The notes under the pieces were generated by a model. It worked only from the letters and a program-made list of their open reading frames with translations. It made no database searches and was not told where the DNA came from. 6,660 bases of DNA from an uncultured Bacteroidota bacterium (GTDB taxonomy: Bacteria; Bacteroidota; Bacteroidia; Chitinophagales; Chitinophagaceae): contig CAIRNW010000113.1 in the NCBI GenBank assembly GCA_903879995.1, forward strand, positions 1 through 6,660, given 5' to 3'. A program made the translations under genes and the position numbers. This document shows positions 1 through 5,833 of the stretch, piece by piece (position 1 is the stretch's first letter; each line of letters starts with the position of its first letter).

Positions 1-392
1 ATTACCGCAGTCAATGCAATCATTACAATTCCTGTGTCAACACGCTGCAATACTTCCGGATAGAGAAGGGTTTTAACAGCCTTGTAAATGGTCAGTGCGC
101 CCGCAGTAGCAATTAAAGTGCCTTCAATAGCAGCTGAAATAAATTCGGCCTTACCGTGCCCATAGGGGTGATCCTGATCTGCGGGCAAAGAGGCAACATA
201 GAGACTATAAAGCCCAATAAAACCGGCTGCCACATTCACAATACTTTCCAGCGCATCAGTGAGTATGGCAACTGAGTTAGTTAGGTAATAGGCTGCTATT
301 TTAATCAATAACAATACTACGGATAACACGGCCAATAGCTGTTGTACCCGTAAATTCTGTTTTGATTGTTGATTAGCTCCAGCCTGGCTCAT
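1..392 (-). CDS. Cation diffusion facilitator (CDF) family metal transporter, C-terminal part cut off by window edge
   Basis: Proton-coupled exporter family that moves divalent metals (Zn, Fe, Mn, Co) across the inner membrane. The first 130 residues are present and the frame is open to the left edge. They hold three hydrophobic segments (about 18-38, 42-67 and 86-108) and the start of a fourth. Family marks are the TM2 motif LTDALESIVN (44-53) and, after TM2, DHPYGHGKAE (74-83), whose D72/H75/H79 match the second metal site of E. coli YiiP. In TM2 the usual H/DxxxD metal pair reads E49xxxN53, so the metal cannot be guessed from subfamily rules. The missing part should hold TM4-TM6 and the cytoplasmic metal-binding domain. 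The ATG at 392-390 lies 10 bases after the stop of the upstream permease gene, with AAGG shortly before it, so the two are very likely co-transcribed. Family call is firm; substrate unknown. Confidence 0.93.
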   Translation of the reverse strand, partial: MSQAGANQQSKQNLRVQQLLAVLSVVLLLIKIAAYYLTNSVAILTDALESIVNVAAGFIGLYSLYVASLPADQDHPYGHGKAEFISAAIEGTLIATAGALTIYKAVKTLLYPEVLQRVDTGIVMIALTAV

Positions 393-402
393 GCCCTTGT
401 AC

Positions 403-1854
403 TTATTTTTTTTGTTGCAATGAAAAACGCGCTAGTAATTGAAGTAGCGGGGTATAGGTTTCCTTATTCAACAACTTGGAATCACGCATGGCCTTATAGG
501 TCAAAAAAAGACCTACTGGCAATAACACGATTGTTGCCATCCACATCCCCACCCAGGGAGTCAAGGTATTTTCCTTCGCAAACTTTTCGCCAATAGTGCT
601 GGAAAAGTAAAAAAGCATAAAAAAGACAATTGCAAAAATCAAAGGGGTTCCCAACCCACCCTTTCTAATGATAGCACCCAAAGGTGCTCCAATTAAAAAA
701 AGGATAATACAGGCCAACGAAAGTGTGATCTTTCGATGCCACTCAATCTCATGTCGGCGAATAGCCCTGTTTTTATCTTCTAATACGGAGCGAAGTGATT
801 CCGCGCTCATACGTACGGAAGACGCCGTACTTTTTGCCGTGGAGCCTACATTGATGATAGCCGTATCGGGAAGTAACTGTTTAAATTGTTTGGCAGAGCG
901 AATCTGTTTTTTTTCTGTGTTACTTAATTGATCCGTTTTCCAAGGTTTATCCAGCACGGAAGAAAACGGAAATAAATAAGTCATATCGGCCAACATGCGA
1001 TTGGTCACCGCCGAAGTTTCCTTTTCTAACGAGTCCAGCGCCTTGTTGAGTTGTCGCATGCTAAACATCCGCTCGTTATTCTTGTTGACACTGTCTGCCG
1101 TCCGGTTGGTAAATCCTAAGCTTCCTAAATCAAATTGTTTATTGTATGTTTTGAATCCTACACGGATATACTCACTGCGAGTTCCCTCATAGGGGTTACC
1201 CCGCTCCTGGTATCGCCAACCATCTTGAAGATTAAATTCAAGAATCCGCTTATCAGGAGTAACCCGCATCACGCCAGATTTGGCCATGATAAAGTTGTCT
1301 TGCAATAGGTTGCCCTGTTCGTAGATAATTACATCGCGAATGATACTATCATTGGACTCTTTACTGCCAATTTTAATGGCATAGCCATTGATACGATCGT
1401 AAAAAACACCCTCCTTCAAATCAAATGCTGGCTTTGCATATACAATGTCCGCCAGTAGCGTACGTGATTTTAGATTGGCCACAGGTATCACATAGTTCGA
1501 AAAAAGAAATGCGATAAAACCCACCACGATACTGATTAAAAAAAGTGGGCGCATAAATCGAAGCAGTGAAATTCCGGCAGATTTAATGGCCACCAACTCA
1601 AAACTTTCTCCCAGACTTCCAAACGTCATTAAGGAGGAAAGCAATACAGCCAAGGGTAAAGCAAGCGGTACTAACACCGCGCTTTGGTATGCAATAAATT
1701 CTAAGATCACGCCAGCACCCAGCCCCTTTCCAACAAAGTCATCGATGTAAAGCCAGAAAAATTGAATAACCAGTACCAATAAGGTGATAAAGAATGTAGC
1801 CATAAAAGGACCTAAAAAGGCCTTGACCACCAGCTTATCTAGTTTCTTAAACAC
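403..1854 (-). CDS. LptF/LptG family permease (YjgP/YjgQ), lipopolysaccharide export
   Basis: Inner-membrane subunit of the Lpt transporter, which with the ATPase LptB extracts lipopolysaccharide from the inner membrane and passes it to the periplasmic LptC/LptA bridge. Three N-terminal membrane segments (about 12-36, 53-78, 99-120) are followed by a periplasmic beta-rich domain (about 125-245), a hydrophilic, probably helical stretch (about 250-368), and three C-terminal segments (about 373-393, 402-421, 434-454). The motif LFLIGAPLGAIIRKGG (385-400) near TM4-TM5 is typical of the family. At 483 residues it is over 100 longer than E. coli LptF/LptG (about 360); the extra length lies mostly between the periplasmic domain and TM4. 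The start is GTG at 1854; no in-frame ATG lies in the short upstream gap, and MFKKLDKL fits the family N-terminus. LptF cannot be told from LptG here; a second copy is expected elsewhere in the genome. It lies between the START-like gene and the CDF gene. Confidence 0.93.
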   Translation of the reverse strand: MFKKLDKLVVKAFLGPFMATFFITLLVLVIQFFWLYIDDFVGKGLGAGVILEFIAYQSAVLVPLALPLAVLLSSLMTFGSLGESFELVAIKSAGISLLRFMRPLFLISIVVGFIAFLFSNYVIPVANLKSRTLLADIVYAKPAFDLKEGVFYDRINGYAIKIGSKESNDSIIRDVIIYEQGNLLQDNFIMAKSGVMRVTPDKRILEFNLQDGWRYQERGNPYEGTRSEYIRVGFKTYNKQFDLGSLGFTNRTADSVNKNNERMFSMRQLNKALDSLEKETSAVTNRMLADMTYLFPFSSVLDKPWKTDQLSNTEKKQIRSAKQFKQLLPDTAIINVGSTAKSTASSVRMSAESLRSVLEDKNRAIRRHEIEWHRKITLSLACIILFLIGAPLGAIIRKGGLGTPLIFAIVFFMLFYFSSTIGEKFAKENTLTPWVGMWMATIVLLPVGLFLTYKAMRDSKLLNKETYTPLLQLLARFSLQQKK

Positions 1855-1870
1855 GGTAAATGTAGTCCTG

Positions 1871-1878
1871 CAAAAGTA
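1871..1878 (-). promoter_or_regulatory. Candidate internal promoter -7 element for the LptF/LptG-type gene
   Basis: The minus strand reads TACTTTTG, a perfect match to the Bacteroidota -7 consensus TAnnTTTG, followed by C. It ends 16 bases before the GTG start at 1854. I see no clear TTG -33 element at the expected distance upstream. It may let the permease gene be transcribed apart from the START-like gene. The match is short, so a chance occurrence is possible. Confidence 0.4.
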
Positions 1879-1900
1879 AGTTATTCCAGCAGGTAGAAAA

Positions 1901-2278
1901 TTAATTGCCTAGGCGGTGGAAGAGGTCTTTCACCTGATGATCCCAAAGAAGCGTTTGATCTTTGATATCTTTTTTTTCAGCAAAGTCTTTGATTACAAGA
2001 ATAGTCTGATTGGTAATCTCAGATTTCTCAATAGCAAATTCAAAATACTCAGCAGCAGGCGCTCCTTGCCAGCGGTAGCGGATAAATTTATCTTCCACCG
2101 TTTCCACCACTTCAGCCTGCTCCACATTTCCGTCCCAGGCAAAATAAAAAGTACCATCCCTTTCGTCTACCTTATCTGCAAACCATTCACTTAAACCGGC
2201 GGGAGTGGCCAGAAAATCATAAAGTATAGAGGGGGAACAACGCACGGGGAATTCCAATGTATAGAGCTGCTTTGCCAT
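1901..2278 (-). CDS. START-like domain protein (AHSA1/SRPBCC-type fold), Bacteroidota small-protein family
   Basis: A 125-residue protein that resembles the START-like proteins widespread in Bacteroidota. The pattern is that of a small helix-grip (SRPBCC) fold: an N-terminal strand (LYTLEFPV, 5-12), a short helix region ending in LSEWFADKV (29-37, the signature shared with AHSA1-type proteins), alternating strands around FYFAWDG (44-50) and FIRYRWQG (65-72), and a long C-terminal helix (LLWDHQVKDLFHRLGN, 110-125). No signal peptide or membrane segment is seen, so it is probably cytoplasmic. The fold binds hydrophobic ligands in many relatives, but ligand and function here are unknown. The stop is 46 bases before the permease GTG. 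Position in front of a lipopolysaccharide export gene hints at an envelope-linked role, which is inference only. The ATG at 2278 is supported by the promoter just upstream. Confidence 0.88.
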   Translation of the reverse strand: MAKQLYTLEFPVRCSPSILYDFLATPAGLSEWFADKVDERDGTFYFAWDGNVEQAEVVETVEDKFIRYRWQGAPAAEYFEFAIEKSEITNQTILVIKDFAEKKDIKDQTLLWDHQVKDLFHRLGN

Positions 2279-2302
2279 TCGTTAAATTAATTATACCTGT
2301 TG

Positions 2303-2333
2303 CAATAATAGAGAAAATAACTTCATCCCCAAA
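2303..2333 (-). promoter_or_regulatory. Bacteroidota-type promoter for the START-like / permease / CDF block
   Basis: On the minus strand TTTG (2333-2330) is followed after 19 bases by TATTATTG (2310-2303). This fits the phylum's -33 TTTG / -7 TAnnTTTG pattern with one mismatch in the -7 box and spacing within the usual range. The predicted transcription start is near 2296, giving a leader of about 18 bases before the ATG at 2278. A TATAAT string sits closer to the start codon (around 2290) but has no properly spaced partner, so I prefer the TATTATTG box. Confidence 0.5.
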
Positions 2334-2336
2334 AAA

Positions 2337-2350
2337 GGTGTTTTTACACC
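2337..2350. other. Small perfect hairpin in the divergent intergenic region
   Basis: GGTGT (2337-2341), a TTTT loop and ACACC (2346-2350) form a 5-bp stem. It lies directly upstream of the leftward promoter's -33 box and about 20 bases before the candidate rightward -33 box. That position would suit an operator for a regulator of both directions, but the stem is too short to exclude chance. It lacks a T-run of terminator type after the stem on the plus strand (CTTAAAA follows). On the minus strand CTTTTTT follows, which could act as a very weak terminator. Confidence 0.25.
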
Positions 2351-2370
2351 CTTAAAATGTACAATCCCCC

Positions 2371-2402
2371 TTGTTAAGTCCCCTGAACGGCAGGTAATTT
2401 AA
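2371..2402 (+). promoter_or_regulatory. Weak candidate promoter for the sigma factor gene
   Basis: TTG (2371-2373) is followed after 21 bases by TAATTTAA (2395-2402), which matches the -7 consensus TAnnTTTG at four of six fixed positions. The predicted start is close to 2410, leaving a leader of only about 10-15 bases. The box lacks the TTGC ending shared by the other candidate promoters here, so this gene may be driven differently or from further upstream. Confidence 0.25.
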
Positions 2403-2424
2403 TCTCAAATACCAGCCTATGCGG

Positions 2425-3303
2425 ATGCGCCAGATAAAAATTGGGACCTCAATTACCTACAGAGATACTGCCAGTATGGAAAGGTATTTACTGGAAATCT
2501 CCCGGATTAAAAGAATAAGTGCGGAGGACGAACTCTTGCTCTCAGAAAAAATCAAACAAGGTTGCCAGGAGTCCCTCCACCAACTTGTTGAGGCAAATCT
2601 TCGGTTTGTAATTTCAGTTTGCAAGCAATATCAACACCAAGGGCTTCCCTTGAGTGATCTAATTAATGAGGGTAATTGTGGGTTAATGAAAGCTGCAAGA
2701 AGATTTGATGGTACCAAGGGATTTAAATTTATATCATACGCGGTGTGGTGGATCCGGCAAGCCATATTACAAGCACTGGCCGATCATGGAAGAGTGGTTC
2801 GTGTTCCGCTTAGTAAAGTAGGCGTTACCCAGCAGGTTTACAAAGCACAATCCTTACTGGAGCAGCAACTGGAACGAGAAGCTACCGCGGAAGAACTTGC
2901 CACTACTACTGGATTTTCAAAAGAGGAAATCAAAACCAGTTTGCTGTTGAATGTTCGTCATTACAGATTAGAAACACCTCAGGCAGAGGAGGAAAACTTA
3001 AACCTATCAGATACGCTGGCCGATCGATACACCAAAAGAGCAGATCAATACCTCGAAGAGGTCACCTCACTTCAAATTGAAATTAAAAGATCATTTGCCA
3101 CCTTGTCCCATCGACAACAATTTGTGCTTACCGCTTACTTTGGCATCAATCAGCCAGAAGGAAAAAGTTTGGAAGAAATTGGGAAAGAACTAGGGATCAG
3201 CCGTGAGCGGGTTCGTCAAATCAAAGAAAAGGCAATTGCTAGGCTTCAGCACGGACAACGCACGCAACTCCTACGCTCCTACTTGGGTGGGCATAAAGAA
3301 TAG
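2425..3303 (+). CDS. RNA polymerase sigma-70 family factor, RpoD/SigA type (divergent, no region 1.1)
   Basis: Directs RNA polymerase core to promoters. The 292-residue protein has the layout of Bacteroidota primary-type sigma factors: N-terminal MRQIKIG, region 1.2 (about 16-45), region 2 with VEANLRFVISV (55-65), DLINEGN (78-84) and the -10-reading stretch FKFISYAVWWIRQAILQAL (100-118), region 3 (about 127-210) and region 4 with the helix-turn-helix LEEIGKELGISRERVRQIKEK (249-269). It ends LLRSYLGGHKE, close to the usual end of the family. Core regions 2.3-2.4 and 4.2 are well kept, but regions 3 and 4.1 depart from the standard sequence as I recall it. It may be a second, group-2-like factor rather than the housekeeping one. 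An ATG six bases upstream (2419) would add two residues; I chose 2425 because it gives the family N-terminus. No Shine-Dalgarno site is seen. Whether it is the main or an accessory sigma factor needs the rest of the genome. Confidence 0.9.
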   Translation: MRQIKIGTSITYRDTASMERYLLEISRIKRISAEDELLLSEKIKQGCQESLHQLVEANLRFVISVCKQYQHQGLPLSDLINEGNCGLMKAARRFDGTKGFKFISYAVWWIRQAILQALADHGRVVRVPLSKVGVTQQVYKAQSLLEQQLEREATAEELATTTGFSKEEIKTSLLLNVRHYRLETPQAEEENLNLSDTLADRYTKRADQYLEEVTSLQIEIKRSFATLSHRQQFVLTAYFGINQPEGKSLEEIGKELGISRERVRQIKEKAIARLQHGQRTQLLRSYLGGHKE

Positions 3304-3309
3304 GCTTCT

Positions 3310-3317
3310 TATCTTTG
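3310..3317 (+). promoter_or_regulatory. Promoter -7 element for ffh; decides the ffh start codon
   Basis: TATCTTTG matches TAnnTTTG perfectly and is followed by C. It lies 7 bases after the sigma factor stop and 9 bases before the ffh ATG at 3327. The nearest TTG upstream (3283-3285, inside the sigma factor gene) is 24 bases away, slightly long for a -33 box. The predicted start leaves a leader of only a few bases, so ffh mRNA from here would be nearly leaderless. The TTG inside this box (3315-3317) is in frame with ffh but should not be taken as its start. Confidence 0.5.
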
Positions 3318-3326
3318 CGCCCTTCT

Positions 3327-4652
3327 ATGTTTAGCAGATTACAAGAAAAATTAGAATCCGCCTTTAAGCACATCAAAGGCCAAGGACGTATTACTGAATT
3401 GAATGTTGCTACTACGGTCAAAGAAATTCGGAGAGCGTTGGTAGATGCGGATGTCAATTTTAAAATTGCCAAGGATTTTACCGATCGCGTTAAAGAAAAA
3501 GCGATTGGGGAAAAAGTAATTCAAGCCGTTTCTCCCGGACAATTGATGGTTAAGATTGTCAAGGACGAACTAACTGCCTTGATGGGAGGGCAAGAAGCTG
3601 TATTAAATGCCAAAGGAAATCCCGCTGTTTTATTGATTGCAGGTTTACAGGGTAGTGGTAAGACCACCTTTAGTGCTAAGCTTGCCAATTATTTAAAAAA
3701 TAAAAAGGGATTATCGCCCTTGTTAGTGGCTGCTGACGTATACCGTCCCGCTGCCATGGAACAATTACGAATTCTTGGTGAACAAATTGGTGTAGATGTT
3801 CATATTGAAGCGGAGGAAAAAGATCCAGTTCGAATTGCAACACAAGCTGTAGCCAGTGCCAGAAGTAAAAATAAAAATGTAGTCATTATCGATACAGCAG
3901 GTCGTCTGGCTGTGGATGAAGAGATGATGAATGAGGTAGCTGCCATCCGTACTGCGGTACAACCGCAAGAAATTTTATTTGTGGTTGACAGCATGACAGG
4001 ACAGGATGCTGTAAACACTGCAAAAGCATTTAATGACCGACTGGACTTCACGGGCGTAGTTCTCACCAAACTGGATGGCGATACGCGTGGTGGTGCCGCC
4101 CTTTCCGTCACTTACACCGTCAATAAGCCCATCAAGTTTATCAGCAGCGGTGAAAAAATGGAAACCCTGGATATATTTTATCCGGAAAGAATGGCACAGC
4201 GCATATTGGGCATGGGTGATATCACCACCTTGGTAGAGCGAGCGCAGGAGCAATTCAATGAAGAAGAAACTAAAAAGCTCGAGGCCAAGCTGCGTAAAAA
4301 CAAGTTTGATTTTGCAGATTTTAAAATGCAGCTGGAGCAACTCAAAAAGATGGGAAACATGAAGGAAATGCTTTCCATGATTCCGGGAATGGGTAGTAAG
4401 GTAAAAGACCTGGACTTTGACGAAAACTCATTCAAAGGGATTGAAGCCATGATCAATTCAATGACTCCGGCCGAGCGGGCTGACCCCGATTTACTCGACA
4501 TGAGTCGCAAAAAAAGGATTGCAAAAGGCAGCGGAAAAGACATCCAGGAGGTTAATAATTTCCTAAAACAGTTTGCCCAAATGCGAGATATGATGAAGAA
4601 TATGAACAAGTTGGGAGCTTTTGGCAAGATGATGCCCGGAATGCGTCGTTAA
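3327..4652 (+). CDS. ffh: Signal recognition particle protein Ffh (SRP54 GTPase)
   Basis: Protein subunit of the signal recognition particle. It binds 4.5S RNA and signal sequences of nascent inner-membrane proteins and, with its receptor FtsY, delivers ribosomes to the Sec translocon. The 441 residues are of normal length and contain all domains: N domain (1-90), GTPase G domain with P-loop GLQGSGKTT (106-114), DVYRPAA (137-143), DTAGR (189-193) and [10 protein letters not shown] (247-256), and the methionine-rich M domain (about 300-441) with the RNA-binding motif [11 protein letters not shown] (393-403) and a finger-loop region rich in Met and Gly (341-356). The C-terminus ([18 protein letters not shown]) is typical. 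The ATG at 3327 gives MFSRLQEKL, the usual N-terminus; an in-frame TTG at 3315 lies inside the -7 promoter box and is rejected. It starts 23 bases after the sigma factor stop. No defects seen. Confidence 0.98.
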   Translation: MFSRLQEKLESAFKHIKGQGRITELNVATTVKEIRRALVDADVNFKIAKDFTDRVKEKAIGEKVIQAVSPGQLMVKIVKDELTALMGGQEAVLNAKGNPAVLLIAGLQGSGKTTFSAKLANYLKNKKGLSPLLVAADVYRPAAMEQLRILGEQIGVDVHIEAEEKDPVRIATQAVASARSKNKNVVIIDTAGRLAVDEEMMNEVAAIRTAVQPQEILFVVDSMTGQDAVNTAKAFNDRLDFTGVVLTKLDGDTRGGAALSVTYTVNKPIKFISSGEKMETLDIFYPERMAQRILGMGDITTLVERAQEQFNEEETKKLEAKLRKNKFDFADFKMQLEQLKKMGNMKEMLSMIPGMGSKVKDLDFDENSFKGIEAMINSMTPAERADPDLLDMSRKKRIAKGSGKDIQEVNNFLKQFAQMRDMMKNMNKLGAFGKMMPGMRR

Positions 4653-4678
4653 ATACACGAAAAACAAGAATTTCACCG

Positions 4679-4686
4679 TATATTTG
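4679..4686 (+). promoter_or_regulatory. Promoter -7 element for rpsP
   Basis: TATATTTG is a perfect TAnnTTTG match followed by C, 26 bases after the ffh stop. No convincing TTG -33 element is found at 17-23 bases upstream. The predicted start (about 4690-4693) falls at the beginning of the leader stem-loop and gives a leader of about 42-46 bases before the ATG at 4735. Confidence 0.5.
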
Positions 4687-4688
4687 CA

Positions 4689-4725
4689 ACCCGGTTTTTA
4701 CCGGGTATTGTTTAACGCTGTTAAA
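4689..4725 (+). promoter_or_regulatory. Two tandem stem-loops in the rpsP 5' leader
   Basis: Stem-loop 1 pairs ACCCGGT (4689-4695) with ACCGGGT (4700-4706) around TTTT: 7 perfect base pairs. Stem-loop 2 pairs TTTAAC (4711-4716) with GTTAAA (4720-4725) around GCT: 6 base pairs, followed by TTTTTATTT up to the start codon. Both are perfect inverted repeats. Stem-loop 1 would sit at or near the 5' end of a transcript from the -7 box at 4679 and could stabilise the mRNA or bind a regulator such as S16 itself. Stem-loop 2 plus its T-run resembles a weak attenuator. Alternatively stem-loop 1 helps to end ffh transcription. The structures are seen in the sequence; their function is inferred. Confidence 0.45.
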
Positions 4726-4734
4726 TTTTTATTT

Positions 4735-5223
4735 ATGTCAGCCAAAATCCGTCTTCAAAGACACGGGTCTAAAAAAAGACCTTTCTACTTCATCGTTGTA
4801 GCCGATTCCCGCTCTCCCCGTGATGGTAAATTCATTCAAAAGTTGGGTACTTATAACCCACTCACGATCCCTGCTACCGTCCAGTTAGATCGCCAAAAAG
4901 CTTTGGAATGGCTCAACAAGGGCGCTACTCCAACTGATACGGTTCGTCGAATCCTCAGTTTTAAAGGAGTACTTTACCTCAAGCACCTGCTCCGTGGTGT
5001 TAGCCTTGGATTATTTGACGAGGCTGCTGCTATGCAAAAATTCACTGAGTGGACTGCACAACATGAGCAACAAATCAAAAAAAGAGACGAGGACAATCAG
5101 CGTAAGCGTCGTGAAAAACGCCAAGCTGTTCTTGCTGAGGCCGCTGCTAAAAAAGTGGTAACAGCTGCTCCTGCCGAAGAAGCAGCCCCTGCTGCTGAAG
5201 AAGCCAGTGGAGAAGAGGCATAG
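4735..5223 (+). CDS. rpsP: 30S ribosomal protein S16 with long C-terminal extension
   Basis: Component of the small ribosomal subunit, bound to 16S rRNA and needed for its assembly. The S16 core covers residues 1 to about 85: [15 protein letters not shown] (4-18), [20 protein letters not shown] (21-40, with the family signature) and the helix [20 protein letters not shown] (55-74). The remaining part is an extension: a helical charged stretch (about 95-140, rich in Lys, Arg, Glu and Gln) and an Ala/Glu/Pro tail (141-162). E. coli S16 has about 82 residues, so this protein is nearly twice as long; such tails are common in Bacteroidota S16. The start ATG at 4735 gives MSAKIRL. A longer frame from TTG at 4684 runs through the -7 box and both leader hairpins and is rejected. 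Confidence 0.97.
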   Translation: MSAKIRLQRHGSKKRPFYFIVVADSRSPRDGKFIQKLGTYNPLTIPATVQLDRQKALEWLNKGATPTDTVRRILSFKGVLYLKHLLRGVSLGLFDEAAAMQKFTEWTAQHEQQIKKRDEDNQRKRREKRQAVLAEAAAKKVVTAAPAEEAAPAAEEASGEEA

Positions 5224-5245
5224 TCCTGTTAAAAATGGTAAGAGT

Positions 5246-5277
5246 ATCCCGGTGTTAAGTACACCGGGATTTTTTTT
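5246..5277 (+). terminator. Strong intrinsic terminator after rpsP
   Basis: ATCCCGGTGT (5246-5255) pairs perfectly with ACACCGGGAT (5261-5270) around a TAAGT loop, and a run of eight T (5270-5277) follows. The 10-bp GC-containing stem with a T-run is a textbook Rho-independent terminator. It starts 22 bases after the rpsP stop and ends 30 bases before the rimM start, so it separates these two genes. Confidence 0.92.
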
Positions 5278-5293
5278 GGTCCGCTTTATTGAT

Positions 5294-5301
5294 TTGCTTT
5301 G
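5294..5301 (+). promoter_or_regulatory. Candidate -7 element for rimM (one mismatch)
   Basis: TTGCTTTG matches TAnnTTTG except for the second base, and is followed by C like the other -7 boxes in the window. It ends 6 bases before the rimM ATG. A TTTG at 5275-5278, formed by the end of the terminator T-run, lies 15 bases upstream, a little close for a -33 box. The strong terminator upstream makes some local promoter likely, but this one is only a candidate. Confidence 0.35.
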
Positions 5302-5307
5302 CAATTA

Positions 5308-5826
5308 ATGGCCGCTTATCTAAAATTGGGGAAAATACTCAGCGCACATGGATTAACGGGTGAGTTGCTGTTAGAGCATACGCTTGGCAAAGCAACATCG
5401 CTTAAAAAGGTAGAAGTGCTCTTTATTGAAGATTATAAAAAAGCCCTGCTCCCCTACTTTATTACAAACACCAGAAAAAAAACAGCTGACGCAGTATTTG
5501 TGGAACTGGAAGGCATCAACTCCAGAGAAAAAGCGCAGCAACTTGTTTCAAGAGCCGTTTGGATACCAGAGGAGCTATATCACCAATTGGCTAGCAAAAA
5601 TGCACCCGCCAATTTGCTGGGTTATCAACTTATAGAAAATGGAAAAGAGATTGGAGTGATCAGTGAGGTGATTGAACAGCCGCAACAATTAGTTTGTAAG
5701 GTTTTTATTGAAGGGAAAGAAGTGTTAATTCCACTCCATGAAGAGACGTTACGCTCCATTGATCATGCTTCAAAAAAAGTAAACGTACAATTACCGGATG
5801 GCTTATTAGATATATACCTGTCCTGA
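5308..5826 (+). CDS. rimM: Ribosome maturation factor RimM (16S rRNA processing protein)
   Basis: Assembly factor for the 30S subunit that binds S19 and helps mature the head of the 16S rRNA. The 172 residues show the two expected domains: the N-terminal RimM barrel (about 4-90) with LGKILSAHGLTGEL (7-20) and VFVELEGINSREKAQQL (63-79), and the C-terminal PRC-type barrel (about 101-172) with LLGYQLIENGKEIGVISEV (103-121), VLIPLHEE (139-146) and the closing PDGLLDIYL (163-171). Length is normal. The ATG at 5308 is chosen; an in-frame TTG at 5299 would add three residues but belongs to the -7 box. Close to rpsP as in many bacteria, but divided from it by a strong terminator. dinB follows after 7 bases and is probably co-transcribed. 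Confidence 0.96.
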   Translation: MAAYLKLGKILSAHGLTGELLLEHTLGKATSLKKVEVLFIEDYKKALLPYFITNTRKKTADAVFVELEGINSREKAQQLVSRAVWIPEELYHQLASKNAPANLLGYQLIENGKEIGVISEVIEQPQQLVCKVFIEGKEVLIPLHEETLRSIDHASKKVNVQLPDGLLDIYLS

Positions 5827-5833
5827 TCAATTC

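Noticed and set aside
366..1192. Plus-strand open frames opposite the permease gene (366-596, 668-931, 995-1192)
   Set aside because: They lie antisense to a clear LptF/LptG-type gene (the first also runs into the CDF start region), resemble no known protein and have no promoter or start signals.
1916..2194. Plus-strand frame of 92 codons opposite the START-like gene
   Set aside because: It is fully antisense to a gene with recognisable family motifs, and its composition (runs of F, K and I) is that of a shadow frame.
2285..2298. TATAAT-like string near the START-like gene start as an E. coli-type promoter
   Set aside because: There is no properly spaced -35 partner, and the phylum's sigma factors favour TAnnTTTG; a better matching box lies just upstream.
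3239..4627. Several minus-strand frames opposite the sigma factor end and ffh
   Set aside because: ffh is complete and strongly conserved on the plus strand; the opposite frames show no domains and overlap one another.
4653..4706. Stem-loop 4689-4706 as the intrinsic terminator of ffh
   Set aside because: The stem is followed by ATTG instead of a T-run and lies downstream of a perfect -7 box for rpsP, so a leader role is more likely, though some effect on ffh read-through remains possible.
5011..5304. Minus-strand frame of 97 codons opposite the end of rpsP and the terminator
   Set aside because: It crosses the strong terminator and the rpsP coding end and has low-complexity F/S/L content; a shadow.
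5426..5635. Second plus-strand frame of 69 codons inside rimM
   Set aside because: It is an out-of-frame shadow of rimM with no family similarity.
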